Shown here: piece after piece, positions 8,557 through 16,753 of the stretch | Layout: each line of letters begins with the position of its first letter | Position numbering within the stretch: position 1 is the stretch's first letter | Origin: Bacillota bacterium | Lineage (GTDB): Bacteria > Bacillota > Limnochordia > Darwinibacteriales > Darwinibacteriaceae | Assembly: GCA_012518735.1 (NCBI GenBank) | Contig: JAAYRO010000003.1 | Span: 1 to 42,054 of the forward strand | DNA length: 42,054 bases | Direction of reading: 5' to 3' | Position numbers and translations under genes: made by a program | The notes under the pieces: generated by a model | Told to the model about the DNA's origin: nothing | The model's input: the letters and a program-made list of their open reading frames with translations, nothing else | Databases searched by the model: none

Positions 8557-10111
8557 TTTTATTCACATCCTCCAAGGCTCCTGTAAATCGGAAATTAAAG
8601 AACGTAATGGTCCCTGTGATCAAGAAAATAATCAACGTTACTGCCGATGCCAATCCGTAATCTACACCACGACCACTCTCAAATGCTAATCGATAGGTAT
8701 AAGAGATTAGAATATCGGTGTAACCTGCAGGAGTCTGAGCCCCAGGGATGGGCGGTCTTCCTCTAGTCAGAAGATAAATCACAGAGAAATTGTTGAAATT
8801 AAACGAAAAAGATGCGACCAAAAGAGGTGCCACACTCACCATAAGAAGGGGTATGGTAATGTAGCGAAACTGCTGCCAAGAAGAAGCTCCATCTACAACG
8901 GCAGCTTCATACATTTCAGAACCGATACTTTGAAGAGCACCTAAACAGATGATCATCATGTATGGAAAACCCAACCACAAATTCAAAATAACCAATGCTA
9001 TTTTTGCCCAAAACGGATCCTGCAGCCAGGGTACAGATGAATTGATAGTAGCTTGGAGAATCTGGTTAATTACACCTACTTCAGTATTAAACAAACCTCG
9101 CCAAATCAAAGCTGAAATAAATGCAGGGATAGCGTACGGTAGAATGAGCAAAGAACGATAGGCTTTGCGAAAACGTAAATAAGGGTCGTTGAGTAGAATA
9201 GCCAGAAACAACCCTACTGCAAACGTAGTGGCAACACTGAGTAAAGCCCATTGAACTGTCCACAGGAAAACACGGGCAAAAGGACCTGTAATCTGGCGAT
9301 TCGTAAAGAGCTTCCGGAAATTTGAGAGTCCTATAACGGTGCGAAAACCAGGAGTTAATCGGGTGCCATCGGCTGCCTGGAAATAGCCGTTAGATGGTTT
9401 ATAAACAATCCCCGTTTGTAGATCCACTAATTCATCAGTGTTGGGCTCATAGACATACTGACGCTCATAAATAGCAAAGCTGTTCACATTGCGCATCCGC
9501 AGCTGTTTTCCATCACCACAGTCAAAACCGATTGCAGAAAGCTCATTGGTCATGCGGACCAAGTCTCTCTTTTCCAACAGAATATAATCATCTAAGAATT
9601 CTAGTTTTGGATCATCTAAGGAAACACTGTCAATCGTACTCTTATGCCCTAACAAGAGCTCACCGTCAGGCCGTGTAAACAGAAAAGCAAGCTCTCCTTG
9701 ATCATTTATGTATGCCTCAAATGCATAGCTTTCTGCATCTCGATCGATGACAAATTTCTCTTCGAATTGGGCAATCACTTGTTCTTTGGACAGAATATTC
9801 CCTGTTCCGTAATTGGTTAGAGAGATATATACCGTATATACAATAGGATAGACAACCAACAGAAACATAAAGAAAGTAGCGGGCAGTAAGTATCGAAATG
9901 GGTAACCACCAGGTAGAATAAAGACAATGTTCACAATGAGTGCTCCGAGTAGTAAGAGTGCCAGAATCACGTAGGATTGGTGGGAAATCAAGAATAAAGC
10001 ACTCCAAATAACGATCACATTTAGAACAGCCAAACCTAATCCTTTTAGAACTTTGGACAGTATTGAACCACGCACGCTATCACACCCATTCTTGAAATCA
10101 CTGTCCACCAT
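8549..10111 (-). CDS. malF: Maltose/maltodextrin-type ABC transporter permease with large extracytoplasmic loop (MalF-like)
   Basis: 520 aa; EAAVVDGASSWQQFRYITIPLL (EAA loop), NFNNFSVIYLLTRGRPP, large P2-like loop between TM segments. Confidence 0.88.
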   Translation of the reverse strand: MVDSDFKNGCDSVRGSILSKVLKGLGLAVLNVIVIWSALFLISHQSYVILALLLLGALIVNIVFILPGGYPFRYLLPATFFMFLLVVYPIVYTVYISLTNYGTGNILSKEQVIAQFEEKFVIDRDAESYAFEAYINDQGELAFLFTRPDGELLLGHKSTIDSVSLDDPKLEFLDDYILLEKRDLVRMTNELSAIGFDCGDGKQLRMRNVNSFAIYERQYVYEPNTDELVDLQTGIVYKPSNGYFQAADGTRLTPGFRTVIGLSNFRKLFTNRQITGPFARVFLWTVQWALLSVATTFAVGLFLAILLNDPYLRFRKAYRSLLILPYAIPAFISALIWRGLFNTEVGVINQILQATINSSVPWLQDPFWAKIALVILNLWLGFPYMMIICLGALQSIGSEMYEAAVVDGASSWQQFRYITIPLLMVSVAPLLVASFSFNFNNFSVIYLLTRGRPPIPGAQTPAGYTDILISYTYRLAFESGRGVDYGLASAVTLIIFLITGTITFFNFRFTGALEDVNKNV

Positions 10112-10139
10112 AGGCCCTTATAAAAGGACCTATGGTGGA
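10104..10139. promoter_or_regulatory. Intercistronic hairpin between malE-like and malF-like genes (candidate attenuator/RNA stabiliser)
   Basis: Perfect 11-bp arms TCCACCATAGG ... CCTATGGTGGA around a 14-nt centre, in the malE-malF intergenic gap; no clear T tract. Confidence 0.65.
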
Positions 10140-10146
10140 ACGAAAA

Positions 10147-11346
10147 CTACATACTAGCCTCGATTGTCTGAACGATCATCTCTACAGCATCTTCCAGCGC
10201 TTTTCTTGGTGTAGATTGCTGGTTGATAATAAGCTCAATTGCGTCTCCCCACGCTGTCCAAACAGCATTCATTGCAGGAATAGCTGGCATAGGTACACCC
10301 TCAGAGGCTGCCAGCATTACACCGAGCATATCTGGATCCTCGTTGATGACTTCAGCTGCAGGAAGGAAAGCAGTTGGGCGAGGATCTCTCTCAAACAGAG
10401 CAAGCATTGTTTCCTCAGTGCCTACAAACTCATTTAGGAATATGTTCGCCAGCATCTTGTTTTCACTAAATGCACTGACCATAAATCCCTGTGCTCCTAC
10501 AAATGGTCTGCCGAAACTCCCTTCAATGGATGGAATCCGAGTAAATCCATAGTTGACCCCAGCAGAACGCACATCTTCAAATGCCCAGGGACCTGTAATC
10601 ATAAAGGCCGCTTCACCATTTTGGAACAGACTCATCATGGTGTCATAGGTAGTTGCTCGAGCCATAATACCATCGTCTAAGAGTCTTTCGAATAACTCTA
10701 GACCTTTCACCGATCCTTCATTAGCTAAGCCCACATCTAGAGGATTGAGAACACCATTTTCGTCTTCACCAAATACATAGCCGCCTAACGCGCTAAAGAA
10801 GGGGAACGTATGATATGGATCTGGTTGGGGCATAACAAGACCGTATTTCCCTTCAGCCATAAGTTTGTTACCCACCTCAATCAGCTCTTCAAAACTCACT
10901 GGCGGCTCTTCTCCAATCAAGTCCTTATTGAAGAAAAGACCAATGGATTCAATGGCATAGGGAAGTCCATAGCGGCCCCCTTCCCAAGTAAAGACATTAA
11001 GAGCCGACTCAACATAAAGAGATTCGTCTTCAATGTCAATTTCCTCAATCAAGCCATCCGTAACAAGCTGGCCTAACCAGTCATGGGCGCCAATGATGAT
11101 ATCAGGACCCTCACCAGTTGGTGCCACAACACCTAAATTATCCCGAATTTCCCCAAATGGCATTTCCTGGACCGTCACAGGAATACCGTACTCCACAACA
11201 AAGTCAATGGCAATATCAGCAAGAATGGGAGCACGCACTCCGTCAGCCCAAATAAGCAGTTCACCAGGAACTGAAGCGAAAACAGGCGCAGCAATAACAA
11301 GTGTTAACATAACTACCCACAGATGGAGTGAAAATCGTCTCATCAA
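10147..11346 (-). CDS. malE: Maltose/maltodextrin-type ABC transporter substrate-binding protein (MalE-like)
   Basis: 399 aa; signal peptide ending VFAS, ELLIWADGVRAPILADIAIDF, MITGPWAFEDVRSAGVNYGFTRIPSIEG. Confidence 0.9.
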   Translation of the reverse strand: MMRRFSLHLWVVMLTLVIAAPVFASVPGELLIWADGVRAPILADIAIDFVVEYGIPVTVQEMPFGEIRDNLGVVAPTGEGPDIIIGAHDWLGQLVTDGLIEEIDIEDESLYVESALNVFTWEGGRYGLPYAIESIGLFFNKDLIGEEPPVSFEELIEVGNKLMAEGKYGLVMPQPDPYHTFPFFSALGGYVFGEDENGVLNPLDVGLANEGSVKGLELFERLLDDGIMARATTYDTMMSLFQNGEAAFMITGPWAFEDVRSAGVNYGFTRIPSIEGSFGRPFVGAQGFMVSAFSENKMLANIFLNEFVGTEETMLALFERDPRPTAFLPAAEVINEDPDMLGVMLAASEGVPMPAIPAMNAVWTAWGDAIELIINQQSTPRKALEDAVEMIVQTIEASM

Positions 11347-11428
11347 CCAAGCACCTCCGAATATTGTTTAATCAAAACATTCACTACACAGCCGTTCCGG
11401 TTTGGCCCCTTCACCCCCTCTGTGTTTA

Positions 11429-11442
11429 TTCAAACGTTTGCA
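11429..11442. promoter_or_regulatory. Candidate LacI/MalR-family operator upstream of malE
   Basis: Palindrome TTCAAACGTTTGCA with core CAAACGTTTG (11431-11440), about 85 bp upstream of the malE start codon. Confidence 0.5.
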
Positions 11443-11459
11443 TAAAATGATAAATAAGC

Positions 11460-11490
11460 TTCGCTTTTGAATCATCATATCAAAAGCGAA
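11460..11490. terminator. Hairpin downstream of the HesB-like gene (candidate terminator)
   Basis: Perfect 11-bp inverted repeat TTCGCTTTTGA-(9 nt)-TCAAAAGCGAA between the HesB-like gene and malE. Confidence 0.5.
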
Positions 11491-11558
11491 CTCATCTACC
11501 ATTATTCTCTACAAATACAACAAACCCTTCTATTTATTAACAAGAGTAAATTAATTAT

Positions 11559-11855
11559 TCAGCACTGACTGCTGTGGTTTGTTTTTATGGAAAACCCTTT
11601 GCCAAAAATGGTTTTCCGATAATCCACAACTGCGCCTTGGGCGTACTTCATGGCTTGAGGGTCCAACAAGAACTTAAATCCGGAGCTTTCTACAACCGTA
11701 TCTCCCATTTCTTCTGTCTCTTCCAGAGACATTCCAAAATTAGGACCGCCTCAACCAAAACCATGAACAAAAATGCGAATCATAGTTACATCAGGTGCTG
11801 CTTGATCCAGCAATTCACGGAGCATTGCCTGAGCTTTGGGAGTAACTGTGACCAT
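11559..11855 (-). CDS. HesB/IscA-like selenoprotein (in-frame TGA at 11751-11753 read as selenocysteine)
   Basis: Not in the ORF track because of the internal TGA. Reads MVTVTPKAQAMLRELLDQAAPDVTMIRIFVHGFG(U)GGPNFGMSLEETEEMGDTVVESSGFKFLLDPQAMKYAQGAVVDYRKTIFGKGFSIKTNHSSQC*. ATG at 11855 is preceded by a strong SD (AGAGGAGG). U is at codon 35, where HesB/IscA proteins carry the conserved Cys. SECIS-like hairpin at 11715-11731. Confidence 0.88.
11704..11744 (-). promoter_or_regulatory. Candidate bacterial SECIS element
   Basis: Minus strand after TGA: 19 nt, then TGTCTC-TGGAA-GAGACA (perfect 6-bp stem, 5-nt loop with G at loop position 2). The loop starts 26 nt after the TGA. Possible lower stem CCUAAUUU/AAAUGGG with one bulge. 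Confidence 0.78.
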
Positions 11856-12225
11856 GAAAAATCCTCCTCTTAACATTTATCAGTCCACAACAAACTAGAA
11901 CGGCAAGTGCTGCAAAGGTACCTAATCGACCACCCACTCCCACTAGACAAGCACGACATCCGTAAACTATGACTGCACACAAAACGCTAACAACAGCCAT
12001 TTCTAATTGGTTCGTCACCCGAACACAGGAAGACATGGTGGCATAAGATACACATGTACAGACCCCTGCTAAGAATATACCAGATTCATGCAGACGTGGC
12101 AAGAGCAGCCCTGACAGCAGAGCTATCCAAGCAGACACTTCCACGCTCGATAATCCTCGATGATTTCGAAGCCAGAAACCGAAGGCTCCAGCAGGAATAC
12201 TTACAAAAAAGCTCACCCACAACAT
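11815..12225 (-). CDS. Hypothetical Cys-rich membrane protein, paralogous to the upstream gene product
   Basis: 136 aa; hydrophobic segments, GVGGRLGTFAALAVLV matches GIGGRLGTMAATAVIV of the neighbour; several Cys (VCTCVSYATMSSC, VLCAVIVYGCRACLV, VCC). The 3' end overlaps the HesB-like gene start by 41 bp. Confidence 0.65.
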   Translation of the reverse strand: MLWVSFFVSIPAGAFGFWLRNHRGLSSVEVSAWIALLSGLLLPRLHESGIFLAGVCTCVSYATMSSCVRVTNQLEMAVVSVLCAVIVYGCRACLVGVGGRLGTFAALAVLVCCGLINVKRRIFHGHSYSQSSGNAP

Positions 12226-12226
12226 C

Positions 12227-12727
12227 CTACCGTCCCCCCACTCCCAGTAAGATTGTTACAATGACTGCTGTTGCTGCCATGGTACCAAGACGCCCACCAA
12301 TTCCTTCCCAGACACCCTCCATCACTTCATACAGCAGACCAGCAAACAGTCCAGCCAAACCTGCTGTCCAAATCGTAGGTAAGACTTCTGGCGAACTCAT
12401 TCCGACAAAAGCACCTGTGTAGACAATTAATGAGTACCGATTCTTAAGAAATTTACTAGCTAAGAGACCGACTACTCCAGATGCGACAGTGGGTCCCAAA
12501 TTGGAAACGCTGCTCAAGGCATACACTATTACCGAGCCTACACAACCTAAAACGGCTGCTGTTATCAGCTCACGCCAATCCTTTTCATAACTAAATCCCA
12601 AGCCACAGCCTACTAGACCAAGACCACTTAGGAAGATAACGAATGAATGACCTCGACCCAACATGCCGTGGATCAGTTCCAAAGCAGCAACAATCAGCGG
12701 TATTGCCATAAGGATCCACTTCCACAT
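12227..12727 (-). CDS. Hypothetical polytopic membrane protein
   Basis: 166 aa, MWKWILMAIPLIVAALELIHGMLG..., multiple hydrophobic segments; tandem with the homologous downstream ORF (stop and next ATG one base apart, TAGGATG). Confidence 0.7.
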   Translation of the reverse strand: MWKWILMAIPLIVAALELIHGMLGRGHSFVIFLSGLGLVGCGLGFSYEKDWRELITAAVLGCVGSVIVYALSSVSNLGPTVASGVVGLLASKFLKNRYSLIVYTGAFVGMSSPEVLPTIWTAGLAGLFAGLLYEVMEGVWEGIGGRLGTMAATAVIVTILLGVGGR

Positions 12728-12741
12728 TGGGTCTCACCTCA

Positions 12742-13692
12742 TTAAGGAAGGCTGCTTTGAAGTACGATCCCTTTTCCGTCTAATACATAACGTTTTAGAC
12801 AGGCTGGAACCAAACACGACTGACCCTTCCCAATTTTCGTTGTAGAACCATCGGCTGTAATATGAGCATCCCTATCTACGCTCGTGACTATGTGAAAACT
12901 GTCCTCCAACTCTATTGTCTTAGTGGTGGGCCCATTATGAACCTGAAGCAGAAAATGCTGACTGCATCTGGCAAAATGGTAATCCATAGAATAGGCTTCT
13001 TGGGAAAAGTCGATGACTTCTAAGGCTTGAGTAATGTGTAAATCACGGGGTTGTCCCTGATCGTCCACACGATCCCAATCGTAAACTCGATACGTCGTAT
13101 CAGAATTCTGCTGAACTTCGGCAACAACGACCCCCGCGCCTAATGCGTGAACTAGGCCAGCTGAAATAGGATATATCTCGCCTGCTTTTACCTGAACCTT
13201 ATTTAGACAATCTAAAATTGCTGAACCACCTTTTTTTACGGCTTCGGAAAAGCGTTCCCGAGTTACTCCTGGGCGAAGACCCCAGATTATCCACGCGCCA
13301 GGATCGCTGTGGACAATGTACCACATCTCTGTTTTGCCAAGTTCGCCCGGAATGTTCAAAGCAGCGTATTCGTCATCTGGATGTACTTGTACTGATAGAT
13401 CCTGCCGTGCATCGATAAACTTTAACAGCAGAGGAAATTTACCGTCCTTCTGCCTTCCCTTAAAACCGACCAAATCGATACCATAAAGATTCACTAATTC
13501 CTCTAAGGATCTGCCGGCCAATTCCCCCTGAGCAACTACACTTACACCATTGGGGTGAGCGGCAACATCCCAGCTTTCTCCAATAGGGCCAGACGGGAGA
13601 GAACGTCCAAAAAGCTCTGCAAACCTCCGCCCTCCCCACAGTTTCTCTTTATAAATAGGATGAAATGTCAATGGATATAACTTCGGTTTCAA
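12742..13692 (-). CDS. manA: Mannose-6-phosphate isomerase, type I (class I, Firmicutes type)
   Basis: 316 aa; YPLTFHPIYKEKLWGGRRFAELF, LSVQVHPDDEYA, GKTEMWYIV, VQQNSDTTYRVYDWDR. Confidence 0.94.
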   Translation of the reverse strand: MKPKLYPLTFHPIYKEKLWGGRRFAELFGRSLPSGPIGESWDVAAHPNGVSVVAQGELAGRSLEELVNLYGIDLVGFKGRQKDGKFPLLLKFIDARQDLSVQVHPDDEYAALNIPGELGKTEMWYIVHSDPGAWIIWGLRPGVTRERFSEAVKKGGSAILDCLNKVQVKAGEIYPISAGLVHALGAGVVVAEVQQNSDTTYRVYDWDRVDDQGQPRDLHITQALEVIDFSQEAYSMDYHFARCSQHFLLQVHNGPTTKTIELEDSFHIVTSVDRDAHITADGSTTKIGKGQSCLVPACLKRYVLDGKGIVLQSSLP

Positions 13693-13704
13693 CTACAGCA
13701 CCTC

Positions 13705-15054
13705 TTACTTAAGTCGCTTTTCAATCTGTTTCCGCTGTTCTTCAAATCCTGGTTTTCCAAGCAGAGCGAACATATTGGTCTTGTATGCTTCCACTCCTGG
13801 TTGATCGAAAGGATTCACACCAAGTAAGTATCCGCTTACGGCACAAGCTTTTTCAAAGAAATACACTAATGCTCCAAAGTAGTAAGGTGTCAGCTCTGGA
13901 ATCTCAACTATCAGATTTGGAACTCCTCCATCGGTATGAGCGAGAATAGTACCTCGAAACGCTTGATAATTCACGTAATCCATGGTTTGGCCTGCTAGGA
14001 AATTCAGTCCATCCAGATCTGCTTGGTCCTTCTTGATCATAAACTCGTGACGAGATTCCTGCACCCACAACACAGTCTCAAAAATATTACGCATACCATC
14101 TTGAATAAACTGACCCATAGAATGAAGATCAGTAGTAAAGTTTACACTGGCTGGAAAAATTCCTCTTTGATCTTTTCCTTCACTTTCACCGAACAGCTGT
14201 TTCCACCATTCATTAAAATACTGGAGAGAAGGTTCATAATTGACGAGAATCTCCGTCACTTTACCTTTACGATACAGCACATTACGGGCTGCTGCATATT
14301 GATAGGCATCGTTCATTTCGAGATTAGGTACCCCATACCAATTCCTAGCATCGGAAGCACCAGCCATGACAGCCTCAATGTCAATGCCTGCCACAGCCAT
14401 AGGCAGCAATCCTACTGGAGTTAGAACAGAATACCGTCCACCAACATCATCGGGAATAACGAAGCACTCATATCCTTCTGCATCAGCAAGGGTTTTTAAA
14501 GCCCCCCGTTCTTTATCAGTCGTGGCATAAATACGCTGACGAGCACCATCCCTGCCATATCGCTTTTCCAGCAGTTCACGAAAAACGCGGAATGCAATTG
14601 CCGGTTCTGTTGTAGTGCCTGATTTAGAAATGACGTTCACAGAGAAATCCCGATCGCCAATGATCTCAAGCAGCTCAGTTAAGTAAGTACCACTGATGGC
14701 ATGCCCTACAAAGAAGACCTGAGGTGTCTGCCGTTCTTTGTGCGGCAGAAGATTGTAAAAGGAATGGGATAGCATTTCTATGGCAGCTCGGGCACCGAGA
14801 TAGGACCCACCAATTCCAATTACAACAAAAACCTCTGAGTCGCCTTGAATGCGAAGAGCAGCTTCTCTTACTCTGTCAAACTCTTCTCTATCATAATCTT
14901 TCGGAAGATCAATCCATCCTAGAAAATCACTTCCTAATCCTGTACGATTATGCAGACGCTCATGAGCCAACTCCACTTCTGGAGCTAGGGCCTGCAATTC
15001 ACGTTCTGATAAGAATGGCGCCGCATGTTTGCAGCTAAACGTTAATTTCTTCAT
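13705..15054 (-). CDS. pgi: Glucose-6-phosphate isomerase
   Basis: 449 aa; [59 protein letters not shown]. Confidence 0.96.
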   Translation of the reverse strand: MKKLTFSCKHAAPFLSERELQALAPEVELAHERLHNRTGLGSDFLGWIDLPKDYDREEFDRVREAALRIQGDSEVFVVIGIGGSYLGARAAIEMLSHSFYNLLPHKERQTPQVFFVGHAISGTYLTELLEIIGDRDFSVNVISKSGTTTEPAIAFRVFRELLEKRYGRDGARQRIYATTDKERGALKTLADAEGYECFVIPDDVGGRYSVLTPVGLLPMAVAGIDIEAVMAGASDARNWYGVPNLEMNDAYQYAAARNVLYRKGKVTEILVNYEPSLQYFNEWWKQLFGESEGKDQRGIFPASVNFTTDLHSMGQFIQDGMRNIFETVLWVQESRHEFMIKKDQADLDGLNFLAGQTMDYVNYQAFRGTILAHTDGGVPNLIVEIPELTPYYFGALVYFFEKACAVSGYLLGVNPFDQPGVEAYKTNMFALLGKPGFEEQRKQIEKRLK

Positions 15055-15129
15055 TCGCAGTTACTCCTTTGATCATTTTGATTCAACATTATTAATTAGT
15101 TACGACAAAGTTCCCTTAGTTACCTTCCT

Positions 15130-15158
15130 TTGCAGTATGGATTTCCATATGGTACACT
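15130..15158 (+). promoter_or_regulatory. Candidate sigma-A type promoter of mtnN with palindromic spacer
   Basis: TTGCAG - 17 nt - TACACT, spacer containing TATGGA-TT-TCCATA (15136-15149), followed by SD GAGGTG and ATG at 15176. Confidence 0.45.
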
Positions 15159-15175
15159 AAAACCGAGGTGATTCC

Positions 15176-15886
15176 ATGGAAAAGTATATAGGAATTATTG
15201 GAGCGATGGATGAGGAAGTCAGCGCGTTAATTCAACACCTAACAGATCCGGAACCAATTGCAGCACCCTTTCGTGATCTTCCGATGTTCAAAGGAAGATT
15301 AAGAGACCGTTCCGTTATCATTGCCCGTTGTGGTATTGGCAAGGTAAACGCTGCCCTATGCAGCCAGTTTATGATAGATAGGTTTCCACTGCAGGCCCTA
15401 ATTAACACAGGGGTAGCAGGCGGAATCAGCCCCCTATTAGAGCTGGGAGACCTAGTGATTTCTGCGAATGCAATCCACCATGACTTTGATACCCGAAATT
15501 TTGGATACGATCGAGGAACCATCCCAAGTATGAATGTCCGTTCATTCCCAGCCGATCCCCAAATACAAAAAGAGGCCCTTCAAATTGCCAAACATATCAT
15601 GGGAGCTGAACGTGTTCATTTGGGGCTTGTTGTTTCTGGGGACCAATTTGTATCTTCTACGGACCAGAAAAACGAGATTGTGCAGTTTTTCCCAGACGCC
15701 TTATGTGTAGAAATGGAGGGGGCAGCCATTGCCCAAGCTGCTTATGTGAACAGAATCCCTTACGTGATTATTCGTTCCATCTCTGATAAAGCAGATAATA
15801 CGGCACCTGATGATTTTGATGCCTACCTGGACAAAGTGATTCCCAAACTTAATGAAGTAGTAAGAGAGCTTGTGAGCACCATTTAG
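15176..15886 (+). CDS. mtnN: 5'-methylthioadenosine/S-adenosylhomocysteine nucleosidase
   Basis: 236 aa; IGIIGAMDEEVSALIQ, NTGVAGGI, VSGDQFVSS, VEMEGAAIAQ, IIRSISDKAD. Confidence 0.96.
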   Translation: MEKYIGIIGAMDEEVSALIQHLTDPEPIAAPFRDLPMFKGRLRDRSVIIARCGIGKVNAALCSQFMIDRFPLQALINTGVAGGISPLLELGDLVISANAIHHDFDTRNFGYDRGTIPSMNVRSFPADPQIQKEALQIAKHIMGAERVHLGLVVSGDQFVSSTDQKNEIVQFFPDALCVEMEGAAIAQAAYVNRIPYVIIRSISDKADNTAPDDFDAYLDKVIPKLNEVVRELVSTI

Positions 15887-16614
15887 GGTTCACTCTGCTC
15901 TAAATTCTGAGCAGCTAAGAATTTCAAGATCCCAGTACTTAATGCTTGTGCAACATGGACTCGAAAGTCACGGTCGGCCAGTTTCGCCAAATCTTGGGGA
16001 TTGGACATGAATCCCACTTCTACGAGGAGAACCGGTACTTTGGCCTTAAGCAGCAGGAGCGTGCTGCGGGGTACCACGTAGTTATGGTTCATTACCTGAA
16101 CTCTCTCCAATTCATCAAACACAATCTGTGCAAATAGTTTATCAATATAGGAATCATGCAAGTAGAACACAATAGCACCAGATGTTGAGGGATTCTTCGT
16201 AGAATTGGCGTGTACACTCATGCCAACACGAGCCTGATTCATCATCTTGAAACGTCCTAACAAGTCACGGCGATGACGTGTCCCGTTTTCCACAAGGTGG
16301 CTAACATCCCGATCCGTATCTCGAGTTAATCCTACTTTAAGACCGTGTTCTGTAAGAATCCGACCCATCTCAAGGACGATATCTAAGGTGAAGTGTTTCT
16401 CATAAACATCAGAATTACCAATCGCGCCAGGGTCAATTCCACCATGCCCCGCGTCAAGCATTACGTCATAAATCACATCTTCCGGCAGTAAAGCGATTGT
16501 GTAAACAGCTAGTGGAAAGGAACCATAGATTGCCAAGACTACTAGACAACAGGCTAATATTACCATACCCCAAGCCAAATAACGAGGTACGACAATCACG
16601 TACAACCGACCCAT
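15883..16614 (-). CDS. N-acetylmuramoyl-L-alanine amidase, CwlD-like
   Basis: 243 aa; N-terminal TM, VMLDAGHGGIDPGAIG, LTRDTD, SVHANSTKNPSTSGAIVFY, VPVLLVEVGFMSNPQD (Amidase_3). Confidence 0.9.
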   Translation of the reverse strand: MGRLYVIVVPRYLAWGMVILACCLVVLAIYGSFPLAVYTIALLPEDVIYDVMLDAGHGGIDPGAIGNSDVYEKHFTLDIVLEMGRILTEHGLKVGLTRDTDRDVSHLVENGTRHRRDLLGRFKMMNQARVGMSVHANSTKNPSTSGAIVFYLHDSYIDKLFAQIVFDELERVQVMNHNYVVPRSTLLLLKAKVPVLLVEVGFMSNPQDLAKLADRDFRVHVAQALSTGILKFLAAQNLEQSEP

Positions 16615-16753
16615 CCTTTTCCCTCCTCAATTCCTCTATCCATGTATATTCAAGAGGTGGCTTGGACCATACGGAGGACTTAGGGTCCCCCATAGGTGAA
16701 CTTGCTTTTGCGAATTGAATATGATATTGCTAAATGTGGGAGGAGGAAACCTC

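Noticed and set aside
11521-11561. Possible second selenocysteine at the terminal TGA (11559-11561) of the HesB-like gene
   Set aside because: Downstream translation (IINLLLLINRRVCCICRE) is not HesB-like and no SECIS-like hairpin at proper spacing was seen; SSQC* is a sensible end.
11574-11873. Plus-strand 99-aa ORF in the ORF track
   Set aside because: It lies antisense to the HesB-like selenoprotein gene, has no recognisable family and no good SD; it is a shadow ORF.
14023-14424. 133-aa plus-strand ORF
   Set aside because: Antisense to pgi; shadow ORF.
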